NCBI GenBank assembly: GCA_937873135.1
Contig: CALMVQ010000203.1
Span: forward strand, 1 to 64,000
DNA: 64,000 bases
Reading direction: 5' to 3'
From: an uncultured Scytonema sp.
Lineage (GTDB): Bacteria > Cyanobacteriota > Cyanobacteriia > Cyanobacteriales > Nostocaceae
Part shown: piece by piece, positions 41,617 to 49,971 of the stretch
How positions within the stretch are numbered: position 1 is the first letter of the stretch
How the letters are laid out: each line of letters begins with the position of its first letter
The notes under the pieces: generated by a model
Databases searched by the model: none
Told to the model about the DNA's origin: nothing
Seen by the model: the letters and a program-made list of their open reading frames with translations, nothing else
Made by a program: the position numbers and the translations under genes

Positions 41617-44403
41617 ATGACTCAAACTCCTTCCCTCAAAACCCAGTTTTTGCAAGTTGATGGCATGGACTGCGGTGGTTGTGCATCTACCATTGAAGCC
41701 AGCTTGCAGCAGTTACGTGGTGTGACGGAAGCTTCAGTGAGTTTTGCCACTAAAGAAGCTCAAGTATCTTATGACTCGGCGCTGCTAAATGAAAGTGAAA
41801 TTATAAATCGCATAACTGCTTTGGGTTATACAGTTAAACTGAATAATGAAATAACGCCCCACAATCACACCAACTCCTGTGAGGGCGATCGCAATCATTT
41901 TGAAGAGGCTTCTACTAAAAAGATACAGGCACAAATCGGGGGGATGGACTGTGGCAGTTGTGCCAAAACTGTTGAGGTTGGCTTGCAGCAAATAGCAGGG
42001 GTTTTATCGGCATCGGTTAGCTTTGCCACCGAAAGAATGCAGGTGTCTTACAACCCGCAACAGGTTAATGAAAAGACAATTTATGATCGAGTTCGCACTC
42101 TAGGTTATACAGTTAAACAGAATACTGAGATTAAGGGGAGCAAGCACACCGACTCCTGTGAGGGCGATCGCAATCATGACTACAAAGAGGTTGAAGCCGC
42201 TGCGACTAAAAGGCTACAAGTGAATATTAACGGAATGGATTGCGGCAGTTGTGCCAAGACGATTGAAGTTGGCTTGCAGCAGATGGCAGGCGTGAGGGAT
42301 GTGTCGGTTAACTTTGCGACTGAACTATTACAACTGTCCTACGATCCAACTCTTGTGAGTGAGACAGCGATTGCTGAGCGGATTAGAAGCCTGGGCTACA
42401 CGGTTGGGGAGAGTTTGGCGGCACGTACCCACGACGACGAGCACAACCATGCTCATCCAGTCTTCAAGCCCTCTCAAAATCCGGCTCCGCCAAACTGGAA
42501 ATTCTGGATTAGCAACCGTCGAGGACAAAGCGTAATTTTAGCAGGGATGGGATTAGTCCTGGGCTTAATTGCACAACATTTAGCGCTACCCGTCTGGATA
42601 GTACGAGGTTTTTACAGTATTGGCATAATAGTTGCTGGCTATCCTATTGCACGGGCTGGCTTGTTTGAGTTACGGTTGCGCCGTGCCGATATGAATTTAC
42701 TGATGACAATTTCAGTGATTGGGGCAGTGATTTTAGGGGACTGGTTTGAAGGGGCGCTTGTCTTCTTTTTGTTCTCCCTAGGCACAACACTACAAGTTTT
42801 CACCTTTGGGCGCACCCGTAATGCAATCCGCAGCCTAATGGATTTGACTCCACCCACTGCTACCATCAAGAGGGGAAATAAAGAAGTTACTGTAACCGTT
42901 GAAAGTGTTCAAGTTGGTGAAATTTTAACGATTCGACCGGGACAGCGCGTAGCGTTGGATGGTATTGTTATTTCTGGTACAAGCGCGATTGACCAGTCCC
43001 CAATTACGGGAGAGTCAATTCCAGATGACAAAGCTCCTGGCGATACAGTATATGCTGGAACGTTGAATCAGGAAGGTTTTTTAGAAGTCAAAGTTACCCA
43101 TACGTCGAACGATACCAGCGTTGCTAAAATTATCAACTTGGTGGAACAAGCGCAAGGAAGCCGCGCTCCTTCTCAGCAGTGGGTGGATCGGTTTGCAGAA
43201 GTTTACACCCCGATGGTGATTGTAGTCGCAATTCTCATCGCTGTCATTCCGCCCTTGGCATTTGCTCAATCTTTTAACGTTTGGTTCTATCGATCGCTGG
43301 TTATGTTAGTCATAGCTTGCCCTTGTGCCTTGGTAATTTCTACCCCTGTTTCGATTGTCAGCGCTATTGGTGCGGCAACCCGCCGAGGCGTTTTATTCAA
43401 AGGGGGACATGCTCTAGAGACAGCCGGACGCCTGACTAGTCTTGCTTTTGATAAGACTGGTACCATTACGCAAGGTTTACCTGTTGTGCAGCAGGTTTAT
43501 GACTTTGGGAAGGTGAGTGCAGATATGGTGTTAATGATTGCGGCTTCACTAGAGCAACGCTCCGAACATCCACTGGCAAAGGCAATTGTGACAAAGGCTC
43601 TTGAGGAAGAGATCGAATTAGAAACACCTCTTAACTTCATGGCATTACCTGGTAAAGGGATTCAGGCAAACTTTGGTGAGTCGTTATACTTTGTTGGCAA
43701 TCGACGGTTGTTTGCAGATCGAGGCATTCCCTTGTCTCAAAAAGCTGAGTCTCTGTTGGCGGAAATTGAAAATCTCGGTCAAACTCCGGTGTTAGTAGGG
43801 ATAAACCAAGAGTTATTGGGAGTCATTGCTCTAGCAGACGGAATCCGGTTGTCAGCCACAGAAGCAATCCGACAATTGAAGCAGACTGGGTTAAAGCGGT
43901 TAGTGATGCTGACAGGCGATCGCACTAAGGTTGCCAAACAAGTTGCCCAACAAGTTGGCATTACAGAGTATCAGGCGGAACTGTTACCTGAAGATAAGCT
44001 CCAAGCAATTCAAGATTTGCATCAAAGAGGAGTTACAGGGATGGTTGGAGATGGCATTAACGATGCACCAGCTCTAGCTGCGGCAGATGTTAGCTTTGCT
44101 GTGGGTGGAATTGATATTGCCATAGAGACAGCAGATATCGTATTAGTAGGAAGTGACCTGAGACGACTTGCCTATGCAGTGGATTTAAGCGGCCGCACTG
44201 TGTCTGTGATTCAACAGAATGTGGTTTTTTCCCTAGTCTCAAAGGGATTGTTTCTGCTGCTAGCGACGTTTGGGTTTGTTGGCTTAGCCGTCGCTGTTTT
44301 GGCAGATACAGGCACTTCCTTGCTAGTTACTGCAAATGGAATGCGGTTATTTAGCTCAACCGGGCTTTTTTCTCCACACTCAAACGAAGACGGTGTAGAT
44401 TGA
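41617..44403 (+). CDS. heavy-metal P1B-type ATPase with three N-terminal HMA domains (Zn/Cd-class)
   Basis: 928 aa. Three ferredoxin-like metal-binding domains carry MDCGGC (C19, C22), MDCGSC (C112, C115) and MDCGSC (C209, C212). Linkers contain His-rich stretches and the repeated SCEGDRNH. The membrane part has CPC at C568-P-C570 (VIACPCALVISTP), which is the transport site; the P-domain phosphorylated D612 is in DKTGTIT and the hinge GDGINDAPAL begins at about 811. HP locus (SEHPLAKAI) is present. Pumps a soft divalent metal out of the cytosol. The HMA motif (GMDC) fits the ZntA/CadA/ZiaA group more than copper pumps, which is an inference. A candidate SmtB-type operator lies upstream. Confidence 0.92.
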   Translation: MTQTPSLKTQFLQVDGMDCGGCASTIEASLQQLRGVTEASVSFATKEAQVSYDSALLNESEIINRITALGYTVKLNNEITPHNHTNSCEGDRNHFEEASTKKIQAQIGGMDCGSCAKTVEVGLQQIAGVLSASVSFATERMQVSYNPQQVNEKTIYDRVRTLGYTVKQNTEIKGSKHTDSCEGDRNHDYKEVEAAATKRLQVNINGMDCGSCAKTIEVGLQQMAGVRDVSVNFATELLQLSYDPTLVSETAIAERIRSLGYTVGESLAARTHDDEHNHAHPVFKPSQNPAPPNWKFWISNRRGQSVILAGMGLVLGLIAQHLALPVWIVRGFYSIGIIVAGYPIARAGLFELRLRRADMNLLMTISVIGAVILGDWFEGALVFFLFSLGTTLQVFTFGRTRNAIRSLMDLTPPTATIKRGNKEVTVTVESVQVGEILTIRPGQRVALDGIVISGTSAIDQSPITGESIPDDKAPGDTVYAGTLNQEGFLEVKVTHTSNDTSVAKIINLVEQAQGSRAPSQQWVDRFAEVYTPMVIVVAILIAVIPPLAFAQSFNVWFYRSLVMLVIACPCALVISTPVSIVSAIGAATRRGVLFKGGHALETAGRLTSLAFDKTGTITQGLPVVQQVYDFGKVSADMVLMIAASLEQRSEHPLAKAIVTKALEEEIELETPLNFMALPGKGIQANFGESLYFVGNRRLFADRGIPLSQKAESLLAEIENLGQTPVLVGINQELLGVIALADGIRLSATEAIRQLKQTGLKRLVMLTGDRTKVAKQVAQQVGITEYQAELLPEDKLQAIQDLHQRGVTGMVGDGINDAPALAAADVSFAVGGIDIAIETADIVLVGSDLRRLAYAVDLSGRTVSVIQQNVVFSLVSKGLFLLLATFGFVGLAVAVLADTGTSLLVTANGMRLFSSTGLFSPHSNEDGVD

Positions 44404-44463
44404 CTCTCCCCAACTGTAGCGGTACGGGAATTCATTAAACTCTGTCTAATGGAATCAAGCTAT

Positions 44464-44582
44464 TAGACACAAGAGTGAAAATTGATTATGCGTTCGTTCA
44501 AATCCTTGGTATAGGCGAACAGCCGTACCCTACACAGAACGCCTGAAGGCGAACGCCCCTACGTCATTTCTCTTGATGTCTA
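44464..44582. repeat. MITE-like element, TAGACA family, copy 2
   Basis: Ends TAGACACAAGAGTGAAAAT and ...ATTTCTCTTGATGTCTA are imperfect inverted complements. It shares both ends and the block TCAAATCCTTGGTATAGGCG (variant) with copy 1 at 1114-1353 but lacks its GC-rich centre. The rest of 44404-44723 shows no gene. Confidence 0.6.
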
Positions 44583-44723
44583 TTGATTCTCAAGACGCTC
44601 TATGATACTCTAATTTAATTACAAACTAACTGATGCATCACGCACATTTACTAGTGCGCTCTTGTATATTGACTTCCCACTCGCTGGGAAAATTAATTTA
44701 ATTCCAACAGAATTATAGTCATC

Positions 44724-45605
44724 ATGAAAAAATCAAAAGATTTTTCCATATTAGTTTTATGTCTTATTTTGGTGGGCGGAACGACTATAAACAATTCTGC
44801 ACAAGCTGGCGGAAGTAAAGTTTTAGTAACGGCTGCAAACGAATCTCTCAGCAAATCAGATATTGATAAAGTGATCGATTTTTTTGAATGGGCATTTGCT
44901 AAAAAATTCACAAGTGAACAGCGCAGTGCATATTATTCAATTAAGTCAAATGATTATCAAAAAGATCCAGCAGGAACTAGAAAAAGCATTGACAATATAA
45001 TTTCTACGTATACACAAGTTCGTGCCAAAAATGAACAGGAACAAATCAAAATTCGGCAGGCATTTAACGAAACATTTCTTGGGCAATTGCGAAATTCGCC
45101 GGATGATGCAGAAGCCAAACTTTTATTGTCTGTTTACAACGGCGCACACGCAAGCGAAACTGCTTCAAATAATGCGGCTGATTCATCTGCCAGCGTTGGA
45201 GATATTTCGTCTATAGTTGGAAAATGGGTCTGGACACATACCGGAAACAGTTCTTACAACACGAATGGCGCATATAGAGGCTCTAACGGTTCGCGTTTCA
45301 CTTATCTATTTCAGCCGAATGGAACAGTCGAATTCACGGGAATTATCAACGTGATGAACGGCGGCTGCAACCAGCAAATTTTCAAATCTCGAAAAGGAAA
45401 AGTCAGTCTGAGCGGCAGTACAATGACAATAAACTGGTCTCCGGCATCTTTCACTCGTGACTTTTCGTGCGATAGAGCGAATAACTACACGAAAACTTTG
45501 GCTGCCGAAAACGAAACTTATCAGGTGAAATTCAAAACTGATTTGGGTCAGAAACAGCTTTGTCTCACGGGTAAGGACGAAACTTGTTTCAGTCCGGTAA
45601 AGTAG
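44724..45605 (+). CDS. secreted protein of unknown function with a lipocalin-like C-terminal region
   Basis: 293 aa. A clear signal peptide (positive MKKSKDF, hydrophobic ILVLCLILVGG, cleavage near AQAGG). Mature residues about 35-150 are helical. The C-terminal 120 residues (SIVGKWVWTHTG ... FTYLFQPNGTVEFTGI ... GKVSLSGSTMTINWSP) look like a small beta-barrel of the type found in many secreted bacterial proteins. No catalytic motif. Family not named. No ribosome-binding site of strength is visible at the start. Confidence 0.7.
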   Translation: MKKSKDFSILVLCLILVGGTTINNSAQAGGSKVLVTAANESLSKSDIDKVIDFFEWAFAKKFTSEQRSAYYSIKSNDYQKDPAGTRKSIDNIISTYTQVRAKNEQEQIKIRQAFNETFLGQLRNSPDDAEAKLLLSVYNGAHASETASNNAADSSASVGDISSIVGKWVWTHTGNSSYNTNGAYRGSNGSRFTYLFQPNGTVEFTGIINVMNGGCNQQIFKSRKGKVSLSGSTMTINWSPASFTRDFSCDRANNYTKTLAAENETYQVKFKTDLGQKQLCLTGKDETCFSPVK

Positions 45606-45633
45606 GCCTTTGATGGAAACTGGACTTATTGAG

Positions 45634-45674
45634 CATATAACGTTGGCAAAATCGTTATATTCACTGATTATGCA
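45634..45674 (+). repeat. 41-base direct repeat, copy 1
   Basis: Matches 46435-46475 with 2 mismatches, 801 bases downstream. The second copy contains the ATG and first codon-and-a-half of the Ap4A phosphorylase gene; this one therefore looks like a duplicated, silent start region. Confidence 0.9.
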
Positions 45675-45727
45675 TTGAGATATTTCACAGACTTATAGAG
45701 CGTGCGATTCAATTCTAAACATCATAT

Positions 45728-45874
45728 TCACCAAGGGCGATCGCCTTCATGGAAAATAATTTCTCCACGTAAATATTGCTTAACCACAGCATGAATTTGC
45801 AACTGTGTAAGCCGATCGAGATCTAGCCCAGAAAAAAGTGAAATTTGCCCTAGTTGTTCAACCGTGACTTGCAT
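45728..45874 (-). pseudogene. fragment of a Crp/Fnr-type cyclic-nucleotide-binding protein
   Basis: 48 codons from ATG 45874: QVTVEQLGQISLFSGLDLDRLTQ..., then YLRGEIIFHEGDRPW and stop. This is the start of a cNMP-binding fold (FSGL ... G-E-x-I-F-x-E-G-D) cut off after the first strands. The usual protein is more than 150 aa, so it is a remnant. Confidence 0.6.
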
Positions 45875-46310
45875 CCTTAAACCGCCCCGATCTAGCTAGT
45901 GCAGGCTGGCTGAAATAACTTACCAGTAAATCTCAAACCAAAAGCTTGATATATAAGGATTTCATTATGAGTGCCTTTTGACTTTTTACTTTTGCCTTGT
46001 TGCACTAGCTTGATTTCCTTTCCAATTTAACTTTTTCTTGTCCAACTATGAGCTAGCTCAATGAAATTCAGTTTAATTGAAATTGGAAAATAGTGTTCGG
46101 TTAAACTCCTGTGATAGCCTGCAAGTAGGGAGGAGTTAATTTACATCATTGCCGCAGCCGTTCGACTACAAGACTGGATCTTCATTATCTATGAGAATTA
46201 TCTTTCCTCGCTGAAGCTAAACTCAAAAGTGTGCAATCTTCTGTTAAACTGAAACAGCTGAGCCATTGCGCTCATAGTACAGGCACAGCAAACAGTTCTG
46301 CGGTGGTTAG

Positions 46311-46438
46311 TATCATGTCCGGTTAAAAACTTATCATGAAACGAGCCGTCTTGCTAGGGGGATTAAAAACTCGGAGAGAGAGGATTTCCGAATTTTGCTC
46401 CTCTATGCGGTTTTATAACTAATCAACCGGACATCATA
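46311..46438. repeat. 128-bp MITE-like element with CCGGACAT ends
   Basis: Left end TATCATGTCCGGTT (46311-46324) and right end AACCGGACATCATA (46425-46438) are inverted complements with one mismatch in 14. No coding content; the centre has further short palindromes. Related ends occur at 49-61 and 57881-57893. It sits directly before the Ap4A phosphorylase gene and touches its 41-base repeat. Confidence 0.65.
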
Positions 46439-46475
46439 TAACGTCAGCAAAATCGTTATATTCACTGATTATGCA
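46435..46475 (+). repeat. 41-base direct repeat, copy 2 (contains a gene start)
   Basis: Second copy of 45634-45674. It includes the ATG of the Ap4A phosphorylase gene. The bases between the copies hold the Crp fragment and a MITE, so an insertion or a duplication event separated them. Confidence 0.9.
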
Positions 46476-47412
46476 AGAAGAAAAACGAATTGTAGATGAA
46501 GAAATTTTACTAAAACCAGGCACTTTGTGGAAACGTGTCAAAGAACAAACTGAGTACGCTTTACAATGTGGAGCGCTGCTGACCATACCAACAAAGTTTG
46601 AGTTCATAGAGCAAGATGGTATTCGCTTCTTGGTGCGAGTCTTATCTAACCTTGCTCGCAAAGAAGCAGTTAAGCAAAAACAACAAACACAAACTTCATC
46701 CAGTCAAGTATTCAATCCTTTTCTTCCTTACGAAGAGGATTTATTTGTTGCAGATATTTCTCACACTCACGTATGTATTTTAAATAAATTTAACGTTACT
46801 GACTATCACCTGCTGATCATAACTCGTGCTTTTGAGGAACAGGAAACTCTACTCACTGTGCAAGATTTTGCAGCAATGTGGGCAAGTCTTGCTGAGTTTG
46901 ATGGTTTAGTATTTTACAATGGTGGCAAGATTGCAGGTGCTAGTCAGCCACACAAGCATTTACAACTGGTTCCACTTCCACTTATACCCGATGAGTTGCA
47001 GATCCCAATTGAACCTTTGTTCGCATCCGCTCAATTTCAAGACTTTGTTGGTACTATACCGCAACTTCCTTTTGTACAGGCTTTTACAAGGCTAGAGCCT
47101 GCTTGGGTAAAATCTCCATTGAAAGCGGCTGAAGCGACACTCTCACACTACCACGCTCTGCTACACGCCGTCGGTTTAGAAGATACGAAGCAAGCGAGTG
47201 GACAACAATCTGGTGCTTACAATCTTCTAGCGACAAGGGAATGGATGTTGATTGTACCGCGATCGCATGAATCGTTTGAGTCCATTCCTGTCAACTCGTT
47301 AGGATTTGCAGGTTCGCTTTTTGTCAAAAACGAACAACAAATGCACGTTCTCAAAAACCTTGGCCCTATGACTTTACTACAAAAGGTCGCCTTAGCAACA
47401 AAACAAGTGTGA
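46471..47412 (+). CDS. ATP adenylyltransferase / Ap4A phosphorylase
   Basis: 313 aa, HIT-superfamily enzyme that phosphorolyses diadenosine tetraphosphate to ADP and ATP. The HIT-like catalytic motif is HKHLQLVPLPL at H161-K-H163, as in the ATP_transf family. Other family features are NPFLPYEEDLFV, HLLIITRAFEEQETLLT and the C-terminal YNLLATREWMLIVPRS. There is no strong ribosome-binding site; the start region is an exact-context copy of an upstream repeat, so expression may depend on the adjoining MITE. Cytosolic housekeeping enzyme. Confidence 0.9.
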   Translation: MQEEKRIVDEEILLKPGTLWKRVKEQTEYALQCGALLTIPTKFEFIEQDGIRFLVRVLSNLARKEAVKQKQQTQTSSSQVFNPFLPYEEDLFVADISHTHVCILNKFNVTDYHLLIITRAFEEQETLLTVQDFAAMWASLAEFDGLVFYNGGKIAGASQPHKHLQLVPLPLIPDELQIPIEPLFASAQFQDFVGTIPQLPFVQAFTRLEPAWVKSPLKAAEATLSHYHALLHAVGLEDTKQASGQQSGAYNLLATREWMLIVPRSHESFESIPVNSLGFAGSLFVKNEQQMHVLKNLGPMTLLQKVALATKQV

Positions 47413-47550
47413 ACATTATAAATCACATCATACGTAGAAAAGATCTCCTTTGTAATATGTAATCAAAGTGAAGATGAAACGCCGTGTATCTATACAAATA
47501 TTTGTGATATCTAGGTAACTTGGTGCGCGGGAAAATTAGGCATGAAAAAA

Positions 47551-47578
47551 CCCTAGCTTGTGAGAGAGATTGCTAGGG
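47551..47578 (-). terminator. array hairpin 1
   Basis: On the minus strand CCCTAGC ... GCTAGGG followed by TTTTTT (47545-47550). Good rho-independent shape. Confidence 0.65.
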
Positions 47579-47606
47579 TATATTGGTTAAAAAGTTAAGT
47601 AGAAAA

Positions 47607-47638
47607 ACCTCTAGTTATTACCAGGAGCGACTAAAGGT
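47607..47638 (-). terminator. array hairpin 2
   Basis: ACCTTTAGT / ACTAGAGGT stem on the minus strand, then TTTTT. One mismatch in the stem. Confidence 0.55.
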
Positions 47639-47822
47639 TAATAGAATGACAATTCCAAAGAGTCAATTCCTATTCATTTATACTCTACGTTCATTTTTCT
47701 CAATTCTCTTCTGTCTGGTGATATAACCAAGTTTTCACATGATGTTCCCTATGGTTTTCATCTCTGTATAGCGCTTAACGTTTTTTTGTTTTTTGGTTTT
47801 GAAATAGGCGTAGATATGGAAA

Positions 47823-47859
47823 AACCTTCTAGTATCTATTTCCGGAATAATAGAAGGTT
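47823..47859 (-). terminator. array hairpin 3
   Basis: Minus strand AACCTTCTA ... TAGAAGGTT followed by TTT. Downstream of core B in the minus direction. Confidence 0.6.
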
Positions 47860-48231
47860 AAAGAAAAAGCTGCCCTTAAAGCCAATTCGGTTGTGTCCAT
47901 AGTTTACGTTTGTTTTTGTCAATTCTCTTCTGTCTACTGATATAACCAAGATTTTTGATCGTATTCGTTATAGCTTTAACCTCTGTATACCGCTTAACAT
48001 TTTCTGTTTTGAGATAAGAAGTGACTACTAGGAGTTGTGGCAATACGGTTCGGATAAGCAGGGGAAGCAGGGGGAGCAGGGGAGCAGGGGAGGAAAAAAC
48101 CAATTGTCTATCAACTCTTTCCCCCCCTGCCTCTCTACTTCCCCTGCCCAAGAACTGCAAGCCTCAACAGATAAATTCGCACGCTCCGTACCGTATTGGG
48201 GGTTGTGGTTGAATGAATAAATAATAAAAAT

Positions 48232-48261
48232 CCTCTAGTCATTGTAGATAGAGACTAGAGG
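48232..48261 (-). terminator. array hairpin 4
   Basis: CCTCTAGTC / GACTAGAGG perfect 9-bp stem, then ATTTTTATT on the minus strand. Confidence 0.65.
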
Positions 48262-48432
48262 TTAAATATAAGCCCCTGAAGTCTATTCACTTTAATCCTT
48301 ACTTTAAGTTTGTTTTTATAAATTTTCTTCTATCAATTGACATAACCAAGATTTTGTATGATATGTCTTATGGTTTTAATCACTGTATACAGCTTAACAT
48401 TTTTATTTTTTAGTTTTGCGATAGGGGTAGCG

Positions 48433-48448
48433 ATACAAACGTTTGTAT
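48433..48448. promoter_or_regulatory. 16-bp perfect palindrome in the array
   Basis: ATACAAACGTTTGTAT is a perfect palindrome located upstream (minus direction) of core C; a decayed version (TACAAACGTTTTTA) lies at the same place for core D. The position would suit an operator, which is speculative. Confidence 0.4.
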
Positions 48449-48635
48449 GGATGGGATAAATATGGGAAAACCTTAGTTTAGGTGAGTGGACTTGGGTATG
48501 TATGAAATCGATTTAACGATTATAGTTACTGATTTAGGAATGTAGCCATGAAAAATTCAAGCCTGAGAGAAAGTGTCAGACGTGTGACGCATGTTAGATT
48601 CAGTTAAATTATGGTTGAGTGACTAAATAAAAAAT

Positions 48636-48670
48636 CCTCTAGCCTTATAGTACTAGATATAGGCTAGAGG
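48636..48670 (-). terminator. array hairpin 5
   Basis: CCTCTAGCCT / AGGCTAGAGG perfect 10-bp stem, followed on the minus strand by ATTTTTT. Confidence 0.65.
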
Positions 48671-48886
48671 CTAATATATCCGCGAAGCGTAAAACGCTTT
48701 AATCCCTACTTTATGTTTATTGTTGTCAAATTCTCTTCTGTCAATTGACATAATCAAGATTTTGCATGATATGCCCTATGGCTTTAATCTCTGTATACCA
48801 AATAACATTTTTTTTGTTTTGAGATCAGGGGGGTAGTGGTACAAACGTTTTTATGAATGGGGTAGATATAGGTAGATATGGGAAAA

Positions 48887-48919
48887 CCTTCTAGTATCTA
48901 TCTCACAAGTACTAGAAGG
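48887..48919 (-). terminator. array hairpin 6
   Basis: CCTTCTAGTA / TACTAGAAGG perfect 10-bp stem with TTTTCC downstream on the minus strand. Confidence 0.6.
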
Positions 48920-49434
48920 CAGAAAGCTAAACAATATCCTATTTGAATCAATTTGTTTTTATCCATACTCTAAGTTTTTTTTTATCAATTCTCTTCTGTC
49001 AATTGACATAATTAAGATTTCGGATGATATTCCCTATAGTTTTAATCTTTGTATACCGATTAACATTTTTATTTTGAGAGAGGGTAAATATGATGTAGAT
49101 ATGGTAAAAGCCTAATCCGTGAAAGTTGAATTGGGTATATATAGGACTCCGATTTGATTCTTGAAAACATACTGAGACTAAAAGCCCGGTTCGATAAGGC
49201 TTATATCTTAAATCCTGTTCAGAAATCAAACAGGATTCCTATATGAGATTAATGTAACTATTATAATTGCTGATTAAAGTTTTACGTTATTTTCAAAAAG
49301 GTTATGTTTTTACTTATTTTACTCACATAATTTCTGACAATTTATTTCAAACATTTCCATATCTGAAAAGTCAATTTTTTGGAAAAATATGAAATTAATG
49401 CTGTCACTCAAAGTAAATCTTGATTTAAATACTT

Positions 49435-49507
49435 AGGGATAAAGTGAGGATGAAAAACGAGGGTTATTCCTTGCCCCGTGGGAGTTTTAGTAGATTGAGA
49501 AATTAAA
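49435..49507 (+). repeat. 73-base direct repeat, copy 1
   Basis: AGGGATAAAGTGAGGATGAA ... through GGAGTTTTAGTAGATTGAGA shares its layout with 49529-49601, with scattered differences. Confidence 0.65.
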
Positions 49508-49528
49508 AGATCCTTAGGAGTAATTATG

Positions 49529-49601
49529 AGGGATAACGTGAGGACAAAGGACAAACTTTATCCTGTGCCCTGTGAGGGTTTTGGAAGATTGAGAAATTAA
49601 A
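49529..49601 (+). repeat. 73-base direct repeat, copy 2
   Basis: AGGGATAACGTGAGGACAAA ... GGGTTTTGGAAGATTGAGAA; tandem partner of 49435-49507, 94 bases on. No gene association. Confidence 0.65.
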
Positions 49602-49971
49602 CAACCGTACACATTCTTCATAAGTGATGCTGATGCTGCGAGCAATTTGGTAATACGGCAGACGCGATATCAAGCATAATCCCTACTCAGTCAAGTCAGT
49701 TCCCTCTGCGATCACCGCGCTTTGAGTAATCAGCAAATTACATGAAAGGTAAATCTATCTAAGTAAGTTGGGAACAAAAAACTATGTAACGAAATGTCAA
49801 TGTCTATCTTGGAGCATCCCCGAAGGGGTTCGCACCAGAGATCAATATACGAATAGCTGTTTTAGCTCATGGAGAACACGGAGACGAATTTCAAGAAACC
49901 ACTCAAGCGACTGTTTCGATACAAGTTGATGGATATGGCTACCGAAATTAGCCATATCAGTTTGTAAGCTT

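Larger units (their letters stand above)
47545..49150 (-). ncRNA. tandem array of about five degenerate minus-strand units, each ending in a terminator-like hairpin
   Basis: Cores A-E lie at about 47683-47782, 47901-48002, 48301-48404, 48710-48811 and 48966-49070. On the minus strand each has TATACAG(A)G-ATTAAA-like blocks followed by CTTGGTTAT and AGAAGAGAATT, then 40-70 bases on a stem-loop with a T-run. Read as codons all give a related peptide (NVKRYTE-K-I... QNLGYV...QKRI), but the frame is broken by stops in at least four copies. Thus either decayed small ORFs or a multi-copy small RNA family. Not recognised as NsiR1 or any named RNA. Confidence 0.5.
47413..49971. other. long gene-poor stretch with a repeat array
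   Basis: No confident protein gene. From 47545 to about 49150 lies the five-unit hairpin array described separately. From 49150 to 49971 the only structure is the 73-base direct repeat (49435-49507 and 49529-49601) and short AT-rich sequence. Several open frames here (for example 47876-48160 minus) fall on the repeats and are not supported by a start signal. Confidence 0.6.

Noticed and set aside
47545-49150. Hairpin array as a CRISPR or as NsiR1 repeats
   Set aside because: Repeats are about 100 bases, imperfect and unevenly spaced, with terminator hairpins between; no CRISPR repeat, no cas genes, and no neighbouring hetF.
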